Of a stretch of DNA of 64,000 bases, positions 50,492-58,784 are shown piece after piece. The notes below the pieces were generated by a model. The model did not search any database. It had not been told where the DNA came from and saw only the letters and a program-made list of their open reading frames with translations. Made by a program: the position numbers and the translations under genes. The stretch covers positions 20,572 to 84,571 of the forward strand of contig DIWM01000017.1 in NCBI GenBank assembly GCA_002428485.1. The letters are read 5' to 3'. Each line of letters opens with the position of its first letter. Positions within the stretch are counted from its first letter, which is position 1. The stretch comes from Deltaproteobacteria bacterium UBA6106. GTDB lineage: Bacteria; Desulfobacterota; Syntrophorhabdia; Syntrophorhabdales; Syntrophorhabdaceae.

Positions 50492-53137
50492 TTACCCCCC
50501 TTCTTGTAATGCGGCCTTGACAGCACACCAATCTTTCCCTTTAGGCATAACAAATAGACATTTTCCATCACTCTTCAATGCCCATAGCTCCCCGAGACGC
50601 CGCTTTTCCTTTGAATCGTCATTACTCCACCGGTCGGCTCCTTTGTATTCAACAACCAGGTAGCGACCATCTTTCAACTTACAAACAAAGTCTGGATAGA
50701 ACTTATCCGTCGCCGTTTGCAGCCAAAAAGATAATACCGGTTGACGGTCTAAGTTGCGGACCCATAACTCCACCTCCTCCATCTGGTCGATAAATTGTGC
50801 ACACAGAAATTCTTCCCCTTTATCATCCAAATCACCTACTTTGGGATAATAATGTTTTGTAAAAGCATCTGATGCGGTACATATAGAGGGCATCGGGTAT
50901 TCGGTACCGTAAGAAAATACCCGTTCAGGAGTAACAACTACATTAGCTGCCTCTTGAAATAGTAATTCCTGGTACACTTTGTTACGGGCTTTGACACGAT
51001 ACTCTTTTAGTTTTTCTTCAGCTATGTTTCTCAATATAAATTTTTTTCTGACCAACTGGCTGAGGATAAGGCCCTTTTGGTCCAGTAAATCCCCTATCAT
51101 AGAAGTAAGGAAGCCCTCCTTCTCCTCAGGGGTAAGCTCTATGAACTCCCTGAGATTATAATCAAGCCAATGTATGAGCTGAGCTTCTGTCCAATTTTCA
51201 ACTACTTGGATAAGTTGTAATTGTTTGTTCAGTTCGGGAATAAACTTTGATCTGACTTTTCCTTCCTGTCCGATATCTATTTCACCGAATTGCCCCTTCT
51301 CCTCTGTTAGAAACGATACCTCCTCATTGGTCAGTCGAGGGTCATAATTCTCGATTTCCCACCCCTTTTCCATGAGTTGGTCTTCGTCAAACAGTTCAAG
51401 CTTCCCCTCCCGCCGTACGCACATGAGAGGCACTGTAAAGGGTACCCCTTTTTCAGAGGGGCTTTTTATGATACCCATAGCTTCATCTCTGTGTTCTCTA
51501 ACGGCGTCTGACCAGACTTTTTGGGAATCCTTCATCAGTAGGCTATCACTTACTTCTTTCTCCTCTTCGTAGGTCAAAACATCTTTAATCGTGATGGATT
51601 TTTTATCAGCATCGATTTCAATCTTTGTCTGTACCTCAGGGGACAACCGCTCAACCCTTGGCACCTCAGCAAGGTCAACTCTCTTGGGTGGTGGTGTTCG
51701 CAATGTATTAGGGATTGCAAAGCCGTCCATGTGAGGCTGAGAGTACCTGATAAATTCTTTAGCTTCCAGTTTATTGAAACCGTTCTCCACCAGGGCATCT
51801 ACCAGATTATTGGCTGCCTCGGCAAAGTTACGCGATGAAACAAAAGCGTAAGCACGGTTTAAATTATCCATTGTCCTTTCGCGGCAGTTTGGCAGCCTAA
51901 GAACCCTCCCCAATATCTGTTCCACCGCACCTGTAGACCGCTGCTCCGCTACAGAGCAAAGAACATAGGCAAAAGGACAATCCCATCCTTCACGGAGGGC
52001 CTGCATAGTAATAATAAACCGGATAGGACAGCTCTTCGCTGGCAGATCAACGTCTTCGAGACCCCTGTCCTCACCGGTAGCCCTGGCTATTTGTTCTGCA
52101 GGGATATGATGGTCTTCTATGAGGCTCTTTTCGATAACTTCTACAGTAAGGGTCTCGTGCCCCTGTCTGTGAGGCTGGGCTTGAATGAGCATGATGGGAC
52201 GAATATAGTCGCCTGTTTTTCGTTCTTCTATTTCGGCATCTTTTTCGAGTTGGGCCCGTTCTGTTATGGCATCAGCCAAGAGCGCCTGCCAGTCAGTATG
52301 CGTTTCAAGACGAATGGGGAGCTTGATCATATATTCGGCTTTCAATTCCGCTGCTGAAGCACTATGCAGAACATTGCTCGGATTTTTTACGCTGGCCGGC
52401 GTGGCGGTGAATTCCACGATAGCTGACGGTCTAAAACGGGCAAGTGTGTCAAAAGAAAGGTCGGTCCTGGCGTTATGGGCTTCATCGACAATAACAAGAG
52501 GACGGTGAATCCGCATTACGTTTGCAAGGGAATAGCTAATCACTCCGTTTTCATCGCTGTCGAGAATGTTGAGAATCTCTGCGGGAAGGTTCTGAAAGTG
52601 ATGATGGAGCGCCCCAGAGCTTTCATACACCTTCCTACCTTCCTTGTCTTCCACGCGGAATGCCTGAAGGGTCGCTACGATAATAACCGTCGATGAGGCA
52701 AGTATGCCCTGTCTCACATAAAGAGCTTCGGAGACATCCATAACTTCCACGTGGTTAAGGGTAGTATCAAGGGCCTGACGATAAGGATGGTTTCTATCCC
52801 GCAGGGCCTTTAATGTTTGTGTTCTGATGGCGTTTGAGGGTACCAGCCAAAGCACAAGGGAATGATCCATTTTAAGGAAATCCCTGTTTGCTATAGCGAT
52901 AGCATGACAGGCAAGGAGCGTTTTCCCACCGCCCGTGGGGAGACGCAAGCAGATGTATGGAATGTCGGCAAGTTCCGAGGGCTCCGTAATGGAGCGATAA
53001 GAGATGCCGCGCTCCCAAAGATTTATAGTCGTGTCATAGAAGGCACGGTCGGCATCTTTGAGGCGATCACAGGCCTGGAAATAGAGGCGCAAAGAATCAA
53101 GAACCTTTTCCTGATATGTCTTGAGTTGAAGCATCAT
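50492..53137 (-). CDS. res: Type III restriction enzyme, Res (helicase-nuclease) subunit
   Basis: An 881-residue superfamily-2 helicase-nuclease. Motif I is ICLRLPTGGGKTLLACHA (about 62-78). Motif II is LVIVDEAHNARTD and motif III is VEFTATPAS. EGWDCPFAYVLCSVAEQRSTGAVEQILGRVLR is the late helicase region. A C-terminal PD-(D/E)xK nuclease core is PDFVCKLKDGRYLVVEYKG. By family it cuts DNA between two head-to-head unmethylated sites using ATP. It starts in an ATGA overlap with the mod gene. The full length suggests an active enzyme. Confidence 0.9.
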   Translation of the reverse strand: MMLQLKTYQEKVLDSLRLYFQACDRLKDADRAFYDTTINLWERGISYRSITEPSELADIPYICLRLPTGGGKTLLACHAIAIANRDFLKMDHSLVLWLVPSNAIRTQTLKALRDRNHPYRQALDTTLNHVEVMDVSEALYVRQGILASSTVIIVATLQAFRVEDKEGRKVYESSGALHHHFQNLPAEILNILDSDENGVISYSLANVMRIHRPLVIVDEAHNARTDLSFDTLARFRPSAIVEFTATPASVKNPSNVLHSASAAELKAEYMIKLPIRLETHTDWQALLADAITERAQLEKDAEIEERKTGDYIRPIMLIQAQPHRQGHETLTVEVIEKSLIEDHHIPAEQIARATGEDRGLEDVDLPAKSCPIRFIITMQALREGWDCPFAYVLCSVAEQRSTGAVEQILGRVLRLPNCRERTMDNLNRAYAFVSSRNFAEAANNLVDALVENGFNKLEAKEFIRYSQPHMDGFAIPNTLRTPPPKRVDLAEVPRVERLSPEVQTKIEIDADKKSITIKDVLTYEEEKEVSDSLLMKDSQKVWSDAVREHRDEAMGIIKSPSEKGVPFTVPLMCVRREGKLELFDEDQLMEKGWEIENYDPRLTNEEVSFLTEEKGQFGEIDIGQEGKVRSKFIPELNKQLQLIQVVENWTEAQLIHWLDYNLREFIELTPEEKEGFLTSMIGDLLDQKGLILSQLVRKKFILRNIAEEKLKEYRVKARNKVYQELLFQEAANVVVTPERVFSYGTEYPMPSICTASDAFTKHYYPKVGDLDDKGEEFLCAQFIDQMEEVELWVRNLDRQPVLSFWLQTATDKFYPDFVCKLKDGRYLVVEYKGADRWSNDDSKEKRRLGELWALKSDGKCLFVMPKGKDWCAVKAALQEGG

Positions 53138-54723
53138 TTCACCCTTATTTCATATGGAATCTGCCGGAAGATAACGTTTTCCTTCTTCAGGCGAGGCAGA
53201 CTCAAACGACAGGCCGTGCCGTAAATAACCCTGGGACCGTCATGGAGTGGTAAACCGGCAAGCACTTTTTGCGTAAGGACATTGCCGCCGTTGGGCTTCT
53301 TGTCCTTTAACACACCATTGTAAAGAAGATAGACAGCCCTTCCTCCGTGAATACCGATAAGTGGTCGTCTGTCACCGCCATCATCCGGTAATGGTTCTCC
53401 TGTCTCTGTGAAAAAGACATGCCGTGCGAGTTCGTCGTAGGTAATATTGGGATTAATTCGTCCTGTTTCATCGAAGCATGGTTCACCAAGAGTACAGTAT
53501 CGGAAACCACCACCTAAGGGCTTAAAGTCCTTATATCCCTGTGCTACATGCGTAAGACGTGTTGCAGTAACATTCTGGCATATATCCTTGTCCATCTCTA
53601 CCAAAATGAACCGTCTGTTTCCATTGTCTGCCTTGTTCAGTGTTAAAACAGATTGCCCCGCTGTTCCACTTCCCGCGAAAGAGTCCAGCACAAGAGAGTC
53701 TTTGTCTGTAGCTATCTGTAAGATACGATTTATAAGGCGGGTAGGCTTCGGGGTATCAAAAGCAGTCTGAGTATCCAGAAGTATTTGTACCTCCTTTCTG
53801 GATTCATCCGTATGGCCCACTTCCTCATGTGGCCACCAAGTCCAAGGCACTATCCCTTCAATGTTTTTTAAAAATTGAATTCTTGAAGGAACTGCATTTC
53901 CATCTTTACCGAAGTATATTCGATTCTCACTTAATAAACGTTTATACTCAGACTCTACCACCTTCCAACAAGAACCTTCAGGTGGGCGATGTATTTTACC
54001 GGTTATGGGAGATACAATCTCATACATCTGATTGGGTCTAAACCCTTGTGCCGAAAGTGATACTGCCCTCCAACGTCCCCTGGGATCATTGTTTGGGTTT
54101 TTGTAAACTGATATCTGTTTTTCTCCCAGTGGTAATTTGTTGCGAGTTTCCTTAAATCGCTTTGGATTCATTGCGTAAACTATTATGAATTCATGAACGT
54201 CCCCAATAGCCTCCCTATTTTCACGAGAATATCTTTTTTGCCAGACGTTACACGCAATGAATTTTTGACGGCCAAAGATTTCGTCCATCAAGTATCGTAG
54301 AGAGGCGGTTTCAGAATCATCTATTGAAATCCAAATCGAACCATCCTCGTTTAGAAACTGCTTTAGCAACATAAGACGCGGATACATCATGCAGAGCCAT
54401 TTGTCATGACGTGAGAGATCTTCCGCTTCACTACCGACTACCTTGCCCAGCCATTTCTTGATTTCAGGACTATTTACGTTGTCATTGTATACCCAATTTT
54501 CATTACCCGTGTTGTACGGTGGATCAATGTATATGCATTTTACTTTCCCCGCGTAATACGGCAAAAGCGCTTTGAGGGCTACAAGGTTGTCCCCTTCCAC
54601 TATCAGGTTGCCGCTTCCAGGCTCTCCGACAGAAAGCTCTTTCTCCTCCTTCAAGAAATGAAAGGGTACCTCATTGTGATGGTTGATAACGGCCTTCTTA
54701 CCTATCCATTCAAGCGTCGACAA
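53134..54723 (-). CDS. mod: Type III restriction-modification methyltransferase (Mod)
   Basis: A 529-residue beta-class adenine-N6 methyltransferase. The order is DPPY first (YIDPPYNTGNENWVYND, 65-81), then the target-recognition region, then SAM motif I (LDSFAGSGTAGQSVLTLN near 345). GEPCFDETGRINPNITYDELARHVFFTETGE is a typical Mod C-terminus. It is shorter than EcoP-type Mod proteins. It methylates one strand of an unknown asymmetric site and, with Res, forms the restriction complex. It overlaps res by four bases. Confidence 0.9.
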   Translation of the reverse strand: MSTLEWIGKKAVINHHNEVPFHFLKEEKELSVGEPGSGNLIVEGDNLVALKALLPYYAGKVKCIYIDPPYNTGNENWVYNDNVNSPEIKKWLGKVVGSEAEDLSRHDKWLCMMYPRLMLLKQFLNEDGSIWISIDDSETASLRYLMDEIFGRQKFIACNVWQKRYSRENREAIGDVHEFIIVYAMNPKRFKETRNKLPLGEKQISVYKNPNNDPRGRWRAVSLSAQGFRPNQMYEIVSPITGKIHRPPEGSCWKVVESEYKRLLSENRIYFGKDGNAVPSRIQFLKNIEGIVPWTWWPHEEVGHTDESRKEVQILLDTQTAFDTPKPTRLINRILQIATDKDSLVLDSFAGSGTAGQSVLTLNKADNGNRRFILVEMDKDICQNVTATRLTHVAQGYKDFKPLGGGFRYCTLGEPCFDETGRINPNITYDELARHVFFTETGEPLPDDGGDRRPLIGIHGGRAVYLLYNGVLKDKKPNGGNVLTQKVLAGLPLHDGPRVIYGTACRLSLPRLKKENVIFRQIPYEIRVK

Positions 54724-54761
54724 TTAATCCTCGGTAATAGTAGTTTGAGTTCAATAAAGGC

Positions 54762-55736
54762 TCATTTTGGTAATGCTTTTACCTTGGGAGCAAATACCGT
54801 GTGTAGGGCCTCCAATTTCTCTTTGAGCCATTCGTGCTGATTCTTCCAATCCTTAACGTCAGTAATGTGTGCATCCTTTCGAACATAAGCTTTAGCCTGT
54901 TTCGTACCTTCCTTTGCGCTCCAAATAAGGGGGAATCCTAATTGGTTCTCAATCTCGGGTTTTTGTTTTGCTATTGCTTCGAAATGTTTGCTGGCATCAA
55001 GAATAATAAATTCCGCTCTGATCTCTCCTTCGTAAACATTTTTTTCACTATTCCAGGCTGAAGCTATAGAGTTTATGACAAAACCACTTCGTCCAACGCC
55101 GTGGTTCATCCAATGCTGCGGCAAGGGTTTCTGACACTTAATTTTACTTTTTGACTCTTCCATAAATTGACGGAAGGCAGTCCAATACTCAAGTTGGAGC
55201 CTTTTAGTATCAGATAGATTGGCTGCCATGCTATTTCTCGATTGTTTCAATGTTTTTGACCAGTCATTTGGTTGAGACACAATGTTGAACTTTGGGGCAA
55301 TGGGCGAATTTCCGATACGCCACAACTCAATTTCAATCCCGAAGAAGTTGAAGCCATCATCTGTTATTTCATTGAGCCAGTCAAGGGCAGCTCTATGTTC
55401 ATCGGTAATATGAGCTGCAATCCATATAATAGTAACAGCTTGCAAGCCAGCAGAGTAAGTAATCAATTGACCAAGGTGTGTATGGTCGGTTTTCTCAAGT
55501 TGGTTTTCAATAAGTACCCAACCACCAGTGGCCGTGTCTTTACATAGTATGTCAGCAGAATATGGTCCTACCGATTGTTCTTGAGTGTGAAGCTCTAGGT
55601 CTATGCCAATTGTATCGCTCAGGATTTTTAGATTTTCCTCCAGTGCCAACCACGGAGTAAATTCACTTGATTCATTCTTCCAAACTGTTCGTAGATCAAT
55701 TTTCTCCAGTTTTCCCAACGAAGACGTGGTGGTCAT
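54762..55736 (-). CDS. DUF4268-domain protein linked to the type III system
   Basis: A 324-residue protein. The N-terminal half carries a PD-(D/E)xK-like core: GPYSADILCKDTATGGWVLIENQLEKTDHTHLGQLITY, where D, E and Q/K-type residues lie on adjacent strands. The C-terminal half is a DUF4268 region (RLQLEYWTAFRQFMEES and AEFIILDASKHFEAIAKQKPEIE). Such genes often accompany restriction enzymes. It is 38 bases upstream of mod in the same direction, so it is likely first in the operon. A role as accessory nuclease or specificity modulator is inference. Confidence 0.78.
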   Translation of the reverse strand: MTTTSSLGKLEKIDLRTVWKNESSEFTPWLALEENLKILSDTIGIDLELHTQEQSVGPYSADILCKDTATGGWVLIENQLEKTDHTHLGQLITYSAGLQAVTIIWIAAHITDEHRAALDWLNEITDDGFNFFGIEIELWRIGNSPIAPKFNIVSQPNDWSKTLKQSRNSMAANLSDTKRLQLEYWTAFRQFMEESKSKIKCQKPLPQHWMNHGVGRSGFVINSIASAWNSEKNVYEGEIRAEFIILDASKHFEAIAKQKPEIENQLGFPLIWSAKEGTKQAKAYVRKDAHITDVKDWKNQHEWLKEKLEALHTVFAPKVKALPK

Positions 55737-56059
55737 AATCTAACCTCCCCCATTCGTAAAATCCAATGCATCATGTTCTTTTTATTGTGGTTTTTTTAAT
55801 GCTATCAAATGAGATAGAAGAATACAAGAAAGAAGAGGAGGTAGTAATCAGAATAGCAACGTTGGTTATGGAATGTTCCCTTCATGAGCGTTTATCATTC
55901 TATGCTGATTCAATTTATGTTTGTAAAGAGAAAGATATTATGTAAACAATATGTAATGAAGGGGTTTGCTTCTGTGTGGATATGAGAAATCAATAAATAG
56001 GGGGGGTCTTATGGAAGCATTAAAGCATTATTACAATAGATCAAACAGGAGGTGAGACC
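55737..56059. other. Divergent intergenic region
   Basis: It lies between the leftward DUF4268 gene and the rightward ArdC remnant, so it should hold promoters for both. A 48-codon rightward frame (55799-55945, starting MLSNEIEEYKKEEEVVIRIA) lacks a ribosome site and is not called. CAGGAGG near 56048 serves the next gene. Confidence 0.45.
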
Positions 56060-56920
56060 ATGACGGGACCTCAAAAACAAAGTCAAAATAAGCAACGAGA
56101 TCATAACCAGGCTCTCAATGAGTTTTTTCAATCCTGTTCTGAATTCCGTAAAACCGATACCTTCATAGATGCTATGAGATTTGTCGCCCGGTTCACCAAC
56201 TATGCACCTATCAATGCCTTTTTGATCTATACCCAAAGACCTACCGCGACGTTCGTTGCAACACCTTCCAGGCGGTGAAGACAGTTTGGACGCACTTTGA
56301 GGGAATATGCCAGGCCCATAATCATCCTGGCCCCTATGTCCCCGGTGGCCATTGTCTACGATCTTGAGGATACAGATGGGAAGAAGATCCCAAAATACTT
56401 CGATGAGGCATATAAGGTATCGGGGGAAATGGCAGAGGCCAAGTGGGACAATACCCTGAAGTATTGTATTGAGGTCGATAACTTCAAGATAATCTATAAC
56501 GAGAAGTCTTTCCTCAACTGCGCCTGCGTATCAAGACGATGGGGAGACCAGTACATAATCGAAATTAATAAAAGCTTCGAAGATGTCCGGCTCAAGTATT
56601 CCCTCCTCGCCCATGAGATAGCCCATGTTTACTGTGGCCACCTCGGGGCAGATGAGAAAGACCCGAAAAAAAGACGATGGGACAACAGTGCCCATCTTAC
56701 AAGAGATCAAAGAGAGGTAGAAGCGGAGACTGTAGCGTATCTCGTCTGCTCACGGTGTGGCATCGAAACAAAGGCTATAGAGTATGTTGCAGGATATCTG
56801 AAAAACCCCGAGGAAGACCTTTCCAGGATCAGTGTAAAGGTAATCCTTGATGTAGCCCGGGATATTGAGAATATATCGAAAGATCGTCCTAAGGAAACTG
56901 GCCGATTATTGAATAATTAA
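56060..56920 (+). pseudogene. ArdC-like antirestriction protein gene with in-frame TGA
   Basis: Two frames in the same phase are split by one TGA at 56276. The first part (QALNEFFQSCSEFRKTDTFI, RFVARFTNYAPINAFLIYTQRP) matches the N-terminal ssDNA-binding-like start of ArdC proteins. The second (LREYARPIIILAPMSPVAIVYD, LLAHEIAHVYCGHLG with its H-E-x-x-H) is the zinc-peptidase half, with REVEAETVAYLVC as the third-ligand helix. Across the stop the order reads PSRR-stop-RQFGRTLREYARP, and a tryptophan is plausible at the stop (TGG to TGA). The gene is otherwise intact, which suggests recent loss. Confidence 0.72.
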
Positions 56921-57447
56921 TTAATTGCCCTCTCAGCTATATCTGTAAAGGATTTGCAGGCGATTGAACCTGTAGTTTATTGTTGGATTAATTACAATAA
57001 GCAAATACCGTATTAAATACCGCCAACACTCATTCCACAGAGGATAAAACCCCCGAAACATGAGGGAACAATGCAGTTAAGGCTATAAACCCTTACAGAA
57101 ACCCGTATTTTAATAGTCTAAATTAAGAAATAAGCTCTATAATTTTGCGGTCGTAAAAAAAGGATTACCTCCTACTTTAAAACATCGTAAACCATTGATA
57201 ATGGCCATTCTATAAATATTGTTGTTTATATTGGTGGGGTTGTGGGGGGAGGTGGAAAGGACGTATTGTTTACGTGAGAATATATCCCGCGCGCGAGAGA
57301 ATAGTTATTCAAGGGCCCATTCTCACCTGCAATTCAGATCCTAATTCCAGCTCCATAATTGTTCCAATAACGACTTGCGGATAATAAAAATAGAGTGATA
57401 TTATCAACAGTAGAGGTTTGGTATCCTCTTGTGCATGGCATTGTGCA
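56921..57447. other. Noncoding region with G-rich tract and inverted repeat
   Basis: No gene seen. It contains a G-rich tract (57235-57258, G-quadruplex-like), an alternating CGCGCGCG-type segment near 57288-57296 and the inverted repeat GTGAGAAT (57274-57281) / ATTCTCAC (57319-57326). AT-rich DNA lies on both sides. Such a mix is compatible with an origin or regulatory region of the element, without proof. Confidence 0.45.
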
Positions 57448-58410
57448 ATGAAAAAGGAAACGCAAAAGATCGTAAAAGAGATAACGTCAAGGTTTACGTC
57501 TCTTTATTCTAAGGAATCCCCGGCCACACCCCGAAAATTGTCCGCAACATATCTTCAATATAAGGCAGGTGGTACCCCCTTGGATGCCATCTTGCCATAC
57601 GTCAATCATAGAAGATGCGATGATGCAGAACTTGAAGCTATGAAAGCCACAAAAGAGCATAAAAGACTCATGCGCCGTGGAAGGAGCATCGCTAAAGCCT
57701 GCCTTGAAGGTCTTGTGGGTTTTGACGGCAGTATAGAATCCATGAGAAACAAATTAACAGACAAAACACTCAAGAGATTGATCAATAATTATGAGGAATC
57801 AGTGATTACCAGCATCCTCGAAGCCCTATGTGATTTCCAGGGCGCAGTAAAGCTGTCCAACGTGTGTCGCATGTTTATGGATGAGCTTTTACCGATACTG
57901 AAAGACAATCAAAAAGAGGCGGGGGCACAGGCAAAGAACTTAGATGATTTATTAAAGAGCGCCTCGGTTTCCGAAGAACAGAAATCTTTGCTTGAGCAGA
58001 TGAGAAGGATTGTCCGGAGTCAATCCGGTGAATCATTCGAAGAGGCAGAACTGGATATGAATCTCATGTCCCAGCTCAGTTTCATGGAACTTTTATTTCC
58101 AAGCGGATCCCAACTGCATTTACTGCGCGATACAGGATATGATAAGTTTTTTTGGTCGAACATTCTATTGTTACAAGCTGCTGGTTTTTATCGCAAGCAA
58201 GGTAGACCAAAAGATATCTTCATAAAGGGCCTGCAAAACGTTGTCTATACCTTGCTGATGCAGGGTTTATCCACTGACAAAAAGGGGCCTGTACAGTTTT
58301 CTAAAAGTCTCACAGCAGCAATAATTAATGAGGCTTATAGTGGAAGTATAAAACGTCTAACCCCAAAAGACGTCGATAATACAGTGCTTCACAGCGATCC
58401 ACTTACCTAA
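57448..58410 (+). CDS. Hypothetical helical protein of the mobile element
   Basis: A 320-residue protein I do not recognise. It is mainly helical and charged, without signal peptide or membrane helix. Notable stretches are FTSLYSKESPATPRKLSATYL, MKATKEHKRLMRRGRSIAKACL, FMDELLPILKDNQKEA and DKFFWSNILLLQAAGFYRKQGR. The ATG is chosen over an upstream in-frame TTG because the ten extra residues (VSSCAWHCA) look unlike a protein start. It precedes the DUF5659-primase block by about 90 bases in the same direction, so a role in replication or mobilisation of the element is possible. Confidence 0.6.
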   Translation: MKKETQKIVKEITSRFTSLYSKESPATPRKLSATYLQYKAGGTPLDAILPYVNHRRCDDAELEAMKATKEHKRLMRRGRSIAKACLEGLVGFDGSIESMRNKLTDKTLKRLINNYEESVITSILEALCDFQGAVKLSNVCRMFMDELLPILKDNQKEAGAQAKNLDDLLKSASVSEEQKSLLEQMRRIVRSQSGESFEEAELDMNLMSQLSFMELLFPSGSQLHLLRDTGYDKFFWSNILLLQAAGFYRKQGRPKDIFIKGLQNVVYTLLMQGLSTDKKGPVQFSKSLTAAIINEAYSGSIKRLTPKDVDNTVLHSDPLT

Positions 58411-58499
58411 AAAACATTTTTTCATTTTTCATTTTGAGTAAAAACCCTTCTTCGGCCCAGAATAATACTCATGAAATAAATTCTGGAAAAGGAGGGCAT

Positions 58500-58784
58500 A
58501 TGACAAAGACTAAAGCGCTGGAACTGATTGACCTGTATATTGCTGCTTTTCTCATGTTCCATGGCGTTCCGCCAAGGCTAATCCTCAAAAACGGCAAGGT
58601 AATATTCGTTTTCGATGCTTCCGACGAAGTCTACCGGCTCATGACCATGTACAACAGCAACCAGGACGTGCCGTGCCTTGATATGATCACGGCGATTAAG
58701 ACCCTGCGGGGCCAGATGCTGACCCTGAAGGGGACCGATAACGACTATGAAAAGGGTGGACGGCATGGATACCAGACAAGATAA
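58500..58784 (+). CDS. DUF5659-domain protein
   Basis: A 94-residue protein of the DUF5659 type found in integrative elements. The core is LELIDLYIAAFLMFHGVPPRLILKNGKVIFVFDASDEVYRLM and MYNSNQDVPCLDMITAIKTL. An AAAGGAGGG site sets the ATG. It overlaps the downstream primase gene by 20 bases, so the two are co-translated. The function is unknown, but the association with primase-like genes is regular. Confidence 0.75.
   Translation: MTKTKALELIDLYIAAFLMFHGVPPRLILKNGKVIFVFDASDEVYRLMTMYNSNQDVPCLDMITAIKTLRGQMLTLKGTDNDYEKGGRHGYQTR

Noticed and set aside
56276..56278. TGA in the ArdC gene as a selenocysteine codon
   Set aside because: No convincing SECIS-type hairpin directly follows and ArdC proteins are not known selenoproteins; a nonsense change from TGG is simpler.
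57448..58410. Relaxase function for the unknown element gene
   Set aside because: No histidine triad or conserved catalytic tyrosine pattern of relaxases is visible; left as hypothetical.
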